Shown piece after piece: positions 38,515 through 52,300 of a stretch of 64,000 bases of DNA. The notes under the pieces are model-generated. The model was not told the DNA's origin, made no database searches, and was given only the letters and a program-made list of their open reading frames with translations. The stretch is taken from positions 15,665,829-15,729,828 of the forward strand of contig OZ023275.1 of the NCBI GenBank assembly GCA_964007475.1, written 5' to 3'. The position numbers and the translations under genes are program-made. Positions within the stretch are counted from its first letter, which is position 1. The number at the start of each line of letters is the position of its first letter. The stretch comes from Hybos culiciformis (taxonomy: Eukaryota; Arthropoda; Insecta; Diptera; Hybotidae).

Positions 38515-41500
38515 TCTTACGGAATAAACCAAATCACATCCTTCTTTTATAACAAACACCAAAAAAAAAAAAAAAACCTTTGATTGATTTAAGGAAAAAT
38601 CTAAAGAGGTAATCTCCGTTTTTTCTTTTGGAAATGAACAACAACAAAATTGAAATAAAAAAAAGAGTGAAATTCTTTGAAATCGCGCCTTAAAGCAATT
38701 CTTCAACTTAACGGCGTGTGAAAATTATACTTCATCATATACATAAAGAAAATTTTTCCTGCTTACATTATTTGTAACAATTTTCCTACAAGTAAGTATA
38801 TGCAAAATATGTATTTGAACATTAATATTATTTATTAAAGATATTTACAAGGCGTAGACAGATTGCTGGAAAAATATATATAAGAACAAACGGGGTGCAA
38901 TTTTTTTTACCTCAAAACAGGTGTTAAATTGCTATTTACAATGTTATCAAGAAAAAAAAAAAGGTAATACATATTTATTATTTATTCAAAATACAAATTA
39001 TTTTATATAATAATATGGAATTACGTGTGTAATAAAACAAACATTAGGCAGCAGCACCTATGTATTTTTTTATTTACAATTTTTTATGAAAAAAATAATG
39101 TAAATAAATTTATATTCAATAAATAATAAAAAAAAATAATGTGATCGCAATAATTTGAATCATTATCTTTCTTACAAATATTTATTGAAAGTAATTTATT
39201 TTTTTATATATGTGTATATAGTAATCAATTAAATTACAATCTATTTGTCATATCGAATAAATATTCCAATAATTTTATTGAATAAAAAACGTATACGCGT
39301 TAAAGAGAACTATGCGTATTGGCATATTTTCTTCATAACAAATTTTATAAAAATTTGATATGAAACTTGGAATAAAAAGAACTTCAAACTTCAAAAAAGT
39401 TCTGTGGATCATTACAAATTGCTGTTGAATTTGTTTTCTTGTTGATAAAATAAAAAATGAACTTTTTAAAGTAAGTAAAACAATTTACGTAGTATAAAGC
39501 AAACTAATACGTATTTCCAAAAATATATGATTCGAAATAAAGCAATTCAAACATTTTTATATAGAATTCGCTTCAAACTTTTTTTTTTAACAACTTGGTT
39601 TTAACATCATTCCCAAAGTAATAGTAAAATCTCCGAAATTCAAATTGAATGCTTAATCAAAAATTTAGAAATAAAATTTAAAAAAATATGATTTTGACAA
39701 AAATTATCTTTTGACAGCAACAAATAACCTTTATGGCTTTATGTACGTATAAAAATTGGTCCTCAAGAATATTAATATTGATTGTTTTGTGTTATATTTA
39801 ATAGATTTTCTGATTACTTTCGAATTTTTGGAAAACTATTTTTCGAAATTATCACTATTTAGTTAGTTTGAATGTTTACTGTCAGCCAAGTGCATAAACA
39901 TTAAGCCATGTATAGGAAAAACCTAACAACCTTCAAAGCATGGTAGCAAAAATAAAAATACCTATAGAAATATTAAATATTGATTTGTAAAAATAAATAT
40001 TAAAATCAAAATAAAATAGAATAATAATTTACTTAAATCGAACAAATTTAATCCGGAAACTAAAAAATCATTATTTTTTAATTTTTTTTTTATCATACAG
40101 CTTTTATGATGTACATGTACTATAATTTTTATTTTTACGAGACTTTGTTTTTTTTTTTCTCCCCTACAAAGCTTGATATTTATGTCCGTGTTGTTCATTC
40201 AGTAGTTTCCTTTTTCGCAAAATTTTAAAAACAGACATTTTCGCCGGAGAAACAAACAATGCAATAGTTTCCATGCATCTTTGATCTCAATCTTATGCGT
40301 TTCCTCAACAGCCTGTCTTAATATTTTAAAGAACAAAGAAAACCCGATTATTACATAATTCGCACATAATTTTTTAATTAACCGAATGAATGTGAAATGA
40401 GTTTCCAAACTTTTATTAAATTAACATAATATGTAGATCATTTAATTTTTCTTTTTTTTTTTTCTTTATAATTTTCTTCCCCTCAATAACAATTTAATTT
40501 TCGAAAAAAAAAAAGAATTGAAAATAATATTTATGTACAATTTTGATCCCAACATAAAAAAAAAAAAGAAAAAAGAAATGTTGTTTTTATCCTGAAAATA
40601 AACTAACTTAATGATTTCTTAATCTAAAAAAATGCCACAACAATAAAATTTATGTAAAAAAGAAGTAATCCACCCTTTTAAATAACTCTTTTCTATTATA
40701 TTTTCCTTTTTTGCATATGAAAATTATTTTCTTTTTTTTTTCTTGTATTTTGACAAATATATGACACACAAAGACGAAATAAAAAAATTGTGCCTTCAAA
40801 GAGTTTCAGATCAAAATATAGAAGAAAAAAATTATAATATATAGGTATATATAAAATAAAAATTGAAATCTTTCTACAAATATTTTCTTGTTTTTTTTTT
40901 TTTGAAATCTAGGAAAATCATCCCTTGAATTCCAATCTAATACGTCCTAATAACCCAAAAAAAAAATTTTTCATAATCATGTTATGTTAAAGATTGTCTT
41001 TAGAGACAAAAAAAAAAAAAAGGCTAAAAAAAATATACACACAAAAGAATTTTCTTTTTTTTTTTCTATATACAAATATATTTATATATTTTCTTTATTT
41101 TCACATTGGAATTTTTGGTTAAACGGTTGGTTTAGTTTCTGATATATTTGCCTCTAGAATATTTAAAAATCATAAAATAAATAACTTTCTGGTTAAACCA
41201 AATGAAAAAAAAAAAAAAATAAAAACAAATTTTTAGGTATAAACAAAAATTTTTTTAAAGTTTTTTGATAAAAAATTTTATATAAAACTTTATTGGGAAG
41301 AAAAAAGAAAAAAAAAAATTAAGAAAAAAAATGCTGGAAGTTATTTACAAAAAAAAAAAAAAAAAGTAGAAAATTATCAAAAAATCGATTCATTTTGTTA
41401 AGGTATTTATATTTTTTTTTTTATTTACATTTTATGTTAAAATTGTCCTTTGAATCTGTCAATGCAAAAATTATTGGATAGGTATATAAAGATTGTTCCA

Positions 41501-42020
41501 ATTTCAATATGGAACAAAATTTATTAAAGCCAAGAAATTACCAAGAAATTGAAATTTTTTTTCTTTTTATTTTCGGATTAAATTTTGATATTCAAGTTAA
41601 CTATGCAACCATATTATTTGTCATGGGATTCCAATTGATCCAGCATCAGAATATTTCTCATGTGATTTCTGAAATTTTTATTGCTAATGATTTGGCCGTC
41701 GTTTGTATAAACCACTGATAAATAAAATTAAAATTGAAAATCCAGAGCAACCCATCATTGTGGTATTTAACAGTTATTATGATAAAAAGAAATCTATGCA
41801 ATTGAAGAAGGAAAAGAAACTGAAATTTGAATAACTTGTTAGTTAAAATACATGAATTGCTTTCTGTTATGAACTTCTTTAAGTAGTCCGTACTAACTTG
41901 AAGAACTTATATCATTTATATTTCAAGTTGAAGAAAGGACTGCCGTTATCACAGTCAAATTAAGTGCCGCTCTCTTAAAAGCGATATCATGAATAGCAGG
42001 ACTTAGAAATCACAAGTACG
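38515..42020. other. AT-rich stretch, no gene seen
   Basis: Homopolymer-rich, with the dispersed fragment at 39711 noted under the tandem duplication. Short frames near 40.3 and 41.6 kb are unassigned. Confidence 0.5.
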
Positions 42021-42029
42021 TCCTGTCTT

Positions 42030-42700
42030 CAGGGGCGTCGATAGTCAACACCGGGCCCGGGAAAAGATTCTTACAAATAAAAAAAAAATTTGTAGGTTTT
42101 TTATAGGTTTTAATTATGAAAATAATACTAATTGAGCCTTCTAAACAAATAGTTTTATCATTAATAGTCACACTTTGTACATTTGTACAAATCTACTTGT
42201 GAAATCAGAATTATGGTGTACAGGGTAGGAAATAAGATCATATGAGAATCAGAATGTAAAGTTTTTTCGCTTTATATAAAAACTTATAGATTCCACTTTA
42301 ATTTATACCACTTTAAAAAATTACAAATAATTAGTAACGACAACCCCTCCTAGATTATTTAAATTCGGACCGCGGTCCAAACATTCCAACAAATGGAAAC
42401 AATTTGGATGTCTAGTAATAGTAGAAATAGAAAATTAATTTTCTGAAAAAAAGCTCCAAAATCAACACCTTAAAATTATACTTACTAATGATAAAATTTT
42501 CATACACTTTTTTTAATGTAAATTTTTTCCAATAATGACTGTGATAAGCATGAAACTTAATATCACGTTTAAGAATGAAACTTAATATCACATATGTATA
42601 ATGTATATTGTTTTTGTCGCAAAAAAAATCAAACAAGCGGGCCCCTTAGCTCTGTGGGCCCAGGGAATTATACCCCCCTCCTCCCCTCTCTACAGGCCTG
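42030..42700. mobile_element. 671-bp hAT-type MITE with 8-bp target duplication
   Basis: The left end CAGGGGCGTCGATAG...CCGGGCCCGGG and the reverse-complemented right end CAGGCCTGTAGAGAGG with GGGCCC further in are imperfect hAT termini. The flanks CCTGTCTT (42022-42029) and TCTGTCTT (42701-42708) match at seven of eight bases, the size expected for hAT. A 25-bp tandem duplication around ATGAAACTTAATATCAC (42550 and 42575) lies inside. No transposase is encoded. Confidence 0.75.
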
Positions 42701-43422
42701 TCTGTCTTCTTATGTTTTCAAATGCCGCCAAATAACTTTCATACCAATTTTACTGAAAATTAAATACCGATTCGCAGGGAATCAGAATAATATGGAATTG
42801 AGGATGCACATTGCACATGTCGTTTATTCAATAGACTATGTTATATACTGCACTTAACCAAATATTAAAAACTGTTACTCTTTGATTTCAAAGCAAAGCA
42901 TATGAATTTCTCTTAAAGCAAAAAGAAAATTAAATATAAAATATAATAATAATTTATTTTTTTTATTTTAAATAAATATTATTGGACTCATGTTCAATAT
43001 GTGCACTATACTTTCGTCTATACACATAGAAAAAGTCTATGTCTGAGCCATTAATTTTAAAAAATAAAAAATTTAGCAAAATCTATAAAAATGGCAATTT
43101 ATTTTGTATCGATTGCAACATTAAAAATGATAAGAAAAGAAAAAAAAAAAGACATTCATATAGATTTATCATTTAAAAAAACATAATTCAAAATTTTTTT
43201 TTTTTTATTTTTACATCTTCTTCAATTTTTCTCAATTCTGTATGAAATTTTTTTTTGGCTGAAATCGAACAAAATATAAAAAAATAAATTGATTCTGCTT
43301 TTTGTTTTACGACAAAAAAAAATGTTTTCTCTTTACATAGTAAGAAAAATTTCTTAAAAAGGATGAACATTTTTTTTTAGTTTTCCCAAAAAAAAAATTC
43401 CAAATGCACACATATACTATTG

Positions 43423-43935
43423 TTAATGGTTTTTTAATCGTTTAACTCTTATATTCCTATATGATTTCAACATATACGGGAAATTAATCGCTAATATGAA
43501 ATATTCCCATTTTTGTGATGGCAATGCTGGCAGAAATTCTGGATTAATTGGGTCATAATAAAGCCCTGAAATTAGATTAGTAAAAATTGCTTTAGAAATT
43601 CCCAGTGCTTTGAGATTAAAGTCTGTGGAACATATATTGTCTTTATATTGGGGCGATAGAGTTAAAACAATTTTTGTTGTCATCTATGCCTATTTTATTT
43701 CAATTTTTATTTTCTAGAAACTATTCTTACAACAGGTATAGGATGATAAAAATCTTCAGTTTTATATTTGTCGCAAAGCTCTGCATGCGTCAAATATCCA
43801 ATACGTTAAAATTCGATTCTTCTGCTTAAATCAATCCGGCTTCCAATTATTAAATATCCATTACAAAATTTTGTGTGAAAAGAAAATTACTGATAATAGT
43901 ATTTATTTAAATACTCCATTAAGTCCAGTTTTTTT
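43423..43935 (-). pseudogene. unidentified decayed or split coding segment
   Basis: Minus strand. An 86-residue frame (43683 to 43423) has a balanced amino-acid composition (LSPQYKDNICSTDFNLKALG, PEFLPALPSQKWEYFILAIN) unlike the low-complexity frames elsewhere in the window. Upstream, in another frame, are IGYLTHAELCDKYKTEDFYH and PIPVVRIVSRK, and before a stop GYLIIGSRIDLSRRIEF. These could be exons of a real gene or pieces of a decayed one; I do not recognise the family. No clear splice pair joins them. Confidence 0.3.
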
Positions 43936-44453
43936 TTGTCAATAGTAAAAAGCTTCACAGTAAATATTTTTTTATTTCCGACAAATATTTTTCAAATAAC
44001 ATTACATAATATTTGCTATTCCAATTATTTTCTTATAACATTCTATTATTTTTGTAAATTGAATAATAATACACACTATATAATATAATGTAAAGTTATG
44101 GAATAACAAAATTTGCATTTTTAAATAATGCATCATTTATATAAAAAAAACTGCATGCATGTGTTTAGTTGTGTACACATCTAAATAAATCAAATAATAT
44201 TATAATTTTTCTTTAATATTCAAATAAACATATATTTTTGAAAATGTAGGTTAAATAGATATATGCGTATCTGTATGTATAATTAATTCAACCATTTCTT
44301 ACGAAATTTTAACCTTAAATCACTTTAATTTTAGCCAATATTTACTTTTAACTAATTTATGATATCGCAGCCCTTTTTATACGCTCATTAACTTGTAAAT
44401 TAGACCTCTGTCGCAGGACATAGGTCATATTGAGAAATAAAATATTAATTTAG

Positions 44454-44985
44454 CAGAGCCGTCCTAACGTATTTCGTACCTATGTGCTAATAATTTCCTT
44501 GCGCTCAAATCATAGAAAAATTAATTAAAGGCTTATATGTCATATATTAAAAAATAAATAAATAAAATATTAAAAAACCGTTTACCGTCAATTCACCGAA
44601 AACACAATTCACCGAAAACACAATTCACCGAAAACAGAATTCACCGAAAACACAATTCACCGAAAACACAATTCACCGAAAATTATAGACAGGTTGAGTT
44701 CGGTTAAAAAATCGCTGATACACAATTTACCGAAAACACAATTCACCGAAAGCGCAATTCACCGAAAATTATAAAAAATCGTTTAATACTATTTTCGTTG
44801 AATTGACGCGACACGTTAAAAAACATACAAGCAAATTTTCGGACTTCTAATTTTCACCACAGATTTCCAAATGAAAATTCCTCTTTTTGGTTTTTTTTCT
44901 TGTTTTATTGTTATTAGTTTGCGCCCCTTGTATTTTGGCCCCTATTTGCTATAGCACAGTTAGCACATTGGATAGGATGGTACTG
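44454..44985. mobile_element. hAT-like MITE with 6-bp flanking repeat, carrying a nested tandem repeat
   Basis: The left end CAGAGCCGTCCTAACG and the reverse complement of the right end, CAGTACCATCCTATCC, form a mismatched terminal inverted repeat of hAT type. The right subterminal GCGCCCCTTGTATTTTGG is also typical of this MITE group. ATTTAG lies directly on both outer sides (44448-44453 and 44986-44991). Canonical hAT duplications are 8 bp, so this is either a variant or a partly mutated one. The interior is dominated by the CACCG repeat at 44584-44812. No transposase is present. Confidence 0.65.
44584..44812. repeat. one-armed copy of the element B repeat (CAATTCACCGAAAACA units)
   Basis: It begins ACCGTCAATTCACCGAAAA, identical to the inner junction of element B at 28591, and continues as about nine 16-bp CAATTCACCGAAAACA units with an interruption near 44685-44720. 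A short inverted match to its start (CGTTGAATTGACG) closes the block at about 44800-44812. It appears to be nested inside the hAT-like MITE. Confidence 0.75.
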
Positions 44986-47952
44986 ATTTAGAGACGTTGA
45001 AGAGTACACTGAACCCCTACTTCAAAATAGCAGCTTCAAGGCATAAATTACAAACAAGGAAATATGGTTATAAAACTAAAAATCTGAATCAGAAAATTTA
45101 AATACATACTCATAAATTCTCAGTACACTAAAAGGGTTTTGATTTAACTCAAAACTCCAAATTTTGCTCGCCTCAATATTCATCAAAGGCAATTACAATT
45201 TTATATATATATAACAAATATTGACCACTTGCAAGAAGTAACTAAATCAACAAAAAATTTCTTCTATTTATTTGAAATAAAAAATCTATATATATTTCAT
45301 TTAAATTGACAAGTGGATTTCTTTTATAATTTTATATTTATAATACATATATTTCTTTTTCTCACATTTTCTTTTATTTTTTTTTTTATTGCCTGTGAAA
45401 AACTGGAAATGTTTTCGTTTCCTTTTATTTTTATCACACTTATTTAAGTAAGAGTTAATAAGATGGATTATTTTCTTCTGTAAATATTATTTTTTAAAAG
45501 AAAAAAAAAAAAAGTACAAAAAAATTTACTATTTTATCGCCAAGATTATACATATATATAGAGAATATTTACAGAGAATTATCGATAAGATGTTGTATTC
45601 ACTGAAAAAAATTATTTAAAGACTACTTTAAATTAAATTAGCTAAAAAGATATTTTCTTAACATACTGTCAGCAATCACAACAATTACTTGCCTATAACT
45701 ATAACACTATTATTATAAGATAAACTTTTATATGTAAATTATAATACGTTGAAGATATTATTGCATTATTGGTCGTATACGACAAACACTTAGATCAGGT
45801 GGACACAAATTCCAGTCTGAAATGAGAATACCATTACAGAATCACGGCTGGCTACATTTATGCGTTAATTTCAGTATTTTTGAGGGAATTATAATTTTAT
45901 TCATTTATTGGAAAATTTAGTTTGTTCTGGAGCTCTTAATGTTCGGAAATCTTAATGTTTCAAATTTCCTCAACAGTTGACCATTAAGACTTTTGTAAAT
46001 TATTTCACTTCAGAATTATTTATTAATTTGACGATATAATACCACAGTAAAAATTACGATTTCAGAAAAATTCGAACTTTTATTTATTAGTTATCGGAAA
46101 TGGTATAGATTGAACCATGTGTAACCAAAAAAAAAAAAGTTTTTTATATGTTAATATTAGTACAAAACGAATAAATTACAGAGAACATTCTATTTTTTAT
46201 TCACGAAAATATATTACCAAGCAACTTTTAAGCTTTTCTTGTAATTTTTGTAATAGCAAGAATAGCAAAGAAAAATGATATAAAATAAATACAAAAGAAA
46301 ATTGAAAGAAAAACGTATATCTATTGAAAAAAAAAAAAAAAAAAACAAAAAACCAACAAGAATAATGATGAGAAAAGTTAGTTTTCGTGTTGTAGACAAG
46401 AAGATTAAAGGTGATGATCCAATTTAATCAGAAACATTTCTTTGGTGGCTTATTTCTTTAAGTTTTGTATTTTATATAAAGCTATAAATTTAATAGAATA
46501 ATATCTTTAAAAAAAAATAAAAAAAAATCTACAGATATAAAAAAAAATAACATAAAATGAAATAAATGTTTTCCTTAACACCCATAAGTGAAAAAGCTTA
46601 CACGACGCGATTGAAATGAATTTAAGAGATTTGTAACACTTTTCCTTATTTTCCTAAGAAAACATTTTATTTTTTTTTTTCTTGTCGTTTTAGTCTACGG
46701 AAAATCTAATAAAAAAAAAAAACAAAAAACAAAAAAAAAATAAATAAATAATAAAGAAAACAATTTTTAACTTCAAAAGAAAATTTTTTAACGTATTTCA
46801 GGAAAATATAATTTTCTTAATTGTTTTCAATTTTGATTTTTTTTTTTTTTAATGAAATATTAGAGAAGATAAACAATAAAATTGTGAAGAGATTTGAAAA
46901 CGACAACTTCTGTTTGATAGTTTTCTCCATGTAGAAAAACTAAAGTAGTCGCATAACTCGAAGAGCGTGTTCGGATTTTAATCTAACAAGAAGATAAATG
47001 AAATACATAAATTTTTGTGTAACTACAAAAGTATAAATATACATTTAGCTACATCTAGGAATGATTTAAAAATGAAAAATATAAACTTTTTATACATTTT
47101 TAATTCATACTCTCTTTCTAAGTTACAAAATATTACATTCACATTAAAAACTAAAAATAATATAGTTGAAGTTAATTTTATACTGCACATCCTTTAAAAT
47201 TCTTATTAAATTTTCACCTCAATTTTCAAAGCATAATAATATCAAATAAACTTCAAAAAAAAAAAACAACATAAAATACTTTTATGGGCGAATATTTCGT
47301 AAGTCATCGAAATAAAAATTTAAAAAAAAAAAACAAAATTAAACAAAAATTTTAAATTATATAAAAGAAATTGTATGGCCTTCCATTAAGCTTTTTTTAA
47401 AATAACAAATTTATATATGTAATGTATATGCAAAAACTATAAAAACATATACAAAAAAGAAAAAAAAATTAAAAGTAATTAAAACTTTTTCGTTTAAAAA
47501 CACTGAATAACTTTTTAATGTATTTTATTTATTAAATTTGTGCATTTTTGAATTTTATAATGTTTTAGAGAGTTATTTCTATGAAACAAAAAAAAATTAA
47601 AAAAATAAAAATAAATAAATAAATAAATTTTTAAAATATCGCTCACAAAATAAGTTTTTAACCATAAATAAGTTTCTGACATATTTTTCTACTAGAAACA
47701 CCGTAAAAATATTTTTTGAATAAATATTTTTTTGTTTTTTTTTTTGATTATTTTAAGTAAATATATTATATAGGTACCTAATATTAAATTTACTTATTTT
47801 TTTTTTAATATTATTTAATTTTTAACTTATCAAAGGAAATAGCTTATTTGATTTTAATATGAAATTAGTAAGGAATCAGATATATAAAAAAATGTTCCCT
47901 GCATACTAAAAAAAAGCACAATTTTAAGTTCTTATTGAAGCAATTTTATATG

Positions 47953-47957
<5 letters not shown>

Positions 47958-47984
<27 letters not shown>
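47958..47984. repeat. (AAT)9 microsatellite
   Basis: Nine uninterrupted AAT units. Confidence 0.95.
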
Positions 47985-47985
<1 letters not shown>

Positions 47986-48240
47986 TACCAAAAATTCTAT
48001 ACACAAACCATTCAGAGGACTACCTTAAGTTCTGTCGTAAAAAACCAAAATTTTTAATTACTTCTTTATGGTGGTGTGTACCAAGAACATAATGGCATCT
48101 ACAATTAAATCTATGAAGTGTACGAATTTCTAATTTATTTATTTGATTTTCAATAACAAATTAAATGACATGATTATCATAATAATATTGCAAGAAAAAA
48201 AAAAAATTAGTAGAGTGAAATAATAACTTTTTTTTTACTA

Positions 48241-48264
48241 TTATTATTATTATTATTATTATTA
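48241..48264. repeat. (TTA)8 microsatellite
   Basis: Eight uninterrupted TTA units, about 280 bp after the AAT run and of complementary composition. Confidence 0.95.
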
Positions 48265-48633
48265 TATGAAATCTTGATATTTTTGCCAAATTTATCTTTT
48301 CAATCATATTTCTACTCAATTTAAAAAAAAAAAATAATAATAAAAATGCCTAAAACTATAGGTAAACTAAATGTACGATTTCCAAAAATTATCTGGAAAC
48401 AACTTTTCAAGGACTTTATCTTAAGAATTTCTGAAAGCAAATCATTATAAAAGCTAGATTTTATTTTGTTTTATCTTATTATCTTAATTTATTTTAACCT
48501 ACATTTCAAACTGTATTGTTTTATTATAATCATTGAAGGAAATTTTTTAAATAATTGGGCTATAACTTTTTTTTTTTTTTAACCGAATTAAAATAATATA
48601 ATTGAAGCTAAAAAGTTTTTACGAATAAAATAT

Positions 48634-49385
48634 ATATCGACCCATCCAAGGAAGATGTTGATAAGTCGAAAATCATAGTTTTGAGAAAAACGCAATTTAG
48701 TTCAAAATTTGAATAAACAGGATGTTTATGGTTCGATTTCAACGAAACTCACGGCATATGATAAAGAGCTTGAGCATGTTTAGGAGACAAATTCTTGACT
48801 CTTTATTCAAACTAAAAAGTACTATTTTTTACAAAAACAACTTAATGCACTGCACTGTTTTCATTAATACAGATTGATATATCGAGTTGTAAACATAATT
48901 AAGTAATTTCCGCCTTTTTTGCTGTCACACTCCATGTAAAATGTTGCCAACTTTATTTATAACCGATTGGATTATTTTTTGTCCAAGTAAAAAATTTATA
49001 AAATCCAACTCCGGGTTGACAAGTAAGTGTAAAACTGTTAAGAACTCACCGAAAGTTTTTGTATTATGTTTACAACTCTAGATGCAACCGTAAGAATTAA
49101 AAAAAAGTACGTGCATTAAATTGATAAATCTATATAACAATTATTTAAAAACTATTTTGTAATGTAAAAAGTTGATAACTGCTTTTATCAACTTTATGCA
49201 GGCAGATTTAAAACCTAAACTAACAATGCATTACGTTGTTTTTGAACTTATCTCAGCGATAGTTTTGGTTACAAAAAAACCGGTTTTTGATTCAGATAGG
49301 AAAATTTATTAGCTTACGTATTACAACACTCCCGTAAGAAGTTGACAAGTCGACTTATCAACATCTTCCTTGGATGGGTCGATAT
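48634..49385. mobile_element. MITE with perfect 36-bp inverted repeats
   Basis: 48634-48669 and 49350-49385 are exact reverse complements (TCGACCCATCCAAGGAAG, then ATGTTGATAAGTCGA). With TA taken as the duplication, the element is 48637-49382. With CGACCC as the terminus, the flanks would be ATAT. The interior is non-coding; an open frame crossing the right arm is not a gene. The lack of divergence between the termini suggests a fairly recent insertion. Confidence 0.85.
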
Positions 49386-49389
49386 GTAC

Positions 49390-52300
49390 TTATATAAAAT
49401 TTTAAAAGAAATAAAATAATTTAAAACGAATACGTATATATTAAAATAGAAAACAATAAATTTTTCAATTTCTTTAATTTTATTTAAAAACTTGGGAGCG
49501 TAAGGGTTCAACCTATAAATATATTATCTGTTAAACTGTGTGCATTATCTAATATGGTAGTTGAATGTTTATTCAATTGGATTGAAAGAATTCTAGAAAA
49601 TAACTAACAACAACATTACAGAATTTACAGACGAGTTAATTTTAAGCTGGCGAACTCATGTTGACTAAACATTCAACTCGTCTTGAACTTGAAGAACATA
49701 ACATAACGCCACTCTCGTACTATTACAATGTGTCATGCTCCTGGTTTTCTATTGTTCTTTAATTTCTTTTTAATGTACTTGGCCAAGTGTCAAGTAAAGA
49801 ATCTGATGTGTGTAAAGAAAAGAGTAGTATAAAAACTCCTGCACCAAGTTAAATTTATATTTCAAGCATGAAATAGAACAAAAACCGTGACGACAAAGTG
49901 CACGTTTAAATATTTCGAGAATGAAAAAAGATAGAAAAAAATATATATATAAATAAGTTAAAAACTTCTTCCGTGAATTCGCAAATAACCTCAATTCGTG
50001 GGAAAAAAAAGGCTATGGCTAATAACGAACCACAACAGAATAAACAAACTCTTCTCTAAAATTAATGAAAACAAAATTATACATTAAAGAAACCGAAAAC
50101 CTTTAAGTTAAATATTAAAATTAAAAAAAAAACTTCTAAAAATGCATGAAATGGAAGTTTCTTAATGAAATCTACTGGGTTTAAAATTACCTCAAGTTTT
50201 TTATTGTCGTCCTAGCTAAAAATTATAAAATCTAAAATGAAAAAAAAAAAAATAATCAGAAGAAGAAACAAAAAACAAAAAAAAAGATTGCGGCTAGAAC
50301 GTGATTGCAATCAGATATAAGCAATAAAATTTTCTTGTTTTTATAATATTTATGTTTTAAAAACCACAAAATATTCAACGCCTCTCAAAGAAGTACAAAA
50401 AAAAAACTTTTATAAAGAATAAAATTGACCAAAAAATTCTTATTTTGCTTATGATACAATAAAAAATATATGTATATGTACTAGCATCTTATACAGTGTG
50501 CCAACATAAATATAACATAAACAAAAAATATTTTAAAATTACTCTATTATAATTTGACAAAATAACACTCGTATTAATTAAGCCAATTGAATCTCAACAA
50601 GGACGATTAAATTGCCGTAGGCAATTATGAAGCGCGAATAAATCATATGCAATAATTATTTAAATTAATTCTTTTGGCACAGTATGTGTGATTATTTAAG
50701 TAAAGATACTGAAAAATATTTTTGCTAGCTTAGTTTTACTTTAGTTTTATTTTTGTATCTTGTTAACAAAATGATGTTTTATTAAACTATTATGTATATA
50801 TTTATTAAATTTACATAACCATGACAAAATTATATTTTATATATTCTTTTGTGGTAGGTCTTAGCTTCAATAAGATATTATAATTATGTATAACTCATTG
50901 CAAAGTTCCTAAACAACAAAGTGAAGGAAAAATATATTGAACAGTTTATTTTAGAAAATTTTAATATACAATCGAAAATATCTCTCGATACACATTTGAA
51001 AATAATTAAATTATAGAAAATGATAAAGTTCGATATAACTATTATTTTTATTTCATAATCATCAAAACATTTTCAATAACTGATAATTATATTTATTCCA
51101 ATTAAATAGTAAATACAATTTTATATTCCTTTAATCACTATTCGTACCATTATATAATATTATTGATTTTAATTTATTTTACCTTACGCAGAAATGAGAA
51201 ATAATAACTATCTATCTGTTTCTTAAATTTTTCATTTCTACAGAAATAATTAAAGATATCTACAGCATATCTATTATAATTTTTTTTCTTGATAATAAAG
51301 TGGAATCAATGAATCATTTTGAATTTAACAAAATACCTGGAAGAATTTTAAATTATTTTTTCTGAAAGAAATAAATAGGACAACACAGCTCTCATAGTAT
51401 ATTTGATGCAATAGATAAATGGGACAAATATACAGATACATATTATATATGGTACAAGTATGTATATATTATCTGAAAATTGAAATGAAATCAACTTGTA
51501 TATTATGACGAAAATAAAAAATCAGACACAAATTAATTTAAAATTTTGGAAACACATCGCGGCAGTTCTAAATTTTTTTTTAATACTATTCACAAAAAAT
51601 ATACAAATGACTTTTTCGTATCTTTTTTAACTTCTTTTTTTTCGTAACACTACACATACATTACGTACATATATTTTTTTAAAATTAACAACAACAAAAA
51701 ACTTAAAAACTAGTTAAGATGTCTTTTGTTCCTTTTTTTTTAAATTTATGTTCCTTCAATGAGTTTAATTTAAAGTCTCCCGTTTCTAAGAATAATCATA
51801 TTATATTTACAGAGAATTGAAATGTTACTGATGCTTTATTTTTAGTTGGTATTATGAGTTTGGTTCCCTTTTGTAAAGTTTCAAATTTCTGTAAGTCAAT
51901 AAATGTTCGAGTACTAAAAAAAATTTACATTAATTCATAGATTTAAAATTTAATCTTGTGATAACTAGAGATTGTAATTTCTTTTTAATGGTCCTAATAC
52001 TACATTAAAATACAAATAAATGTTCGACTCATTCTGCGATTAATTTTTATCTACAATGTTGAAAACTTATTTGTTTTCTACTTATAGTGACTAGGGTATG
52101 ATAGTATAATAGGGAGGCTGACAGTAAGGTTTTTGTTATTATTCAAATTGTCTTCGTTATATACAGAGAAAATATACAAATTTTCTCAATCCTATTTTAT
52201 AATTAATTTTTTTTAATATTTTATTGTTTGTAACTAAATTTGAGCGTAATAGTGCCCATTTCCCTAAAGTAGATATCATTAATTAAACAATATTATTAAG

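Larger units (their letters stand above)
44990..48630. other. AT-rich stretch with two trinucleotide repeats
   Basis: No genes. Poly(A) and poly(T) runs are dense between 46.1 and 47.8 kb. Confidence 0.55.

Noticed and set aside
40199..40408. 69-residue minus-strand frame (AVEETHKIEIKDAWKLL)
   Set aside because: Some coding-like character, but no recognised family and no supporting exons.
41509..41718. 69-residue plus-strand frame
   Set aside because: Low-complexity start and no family match.
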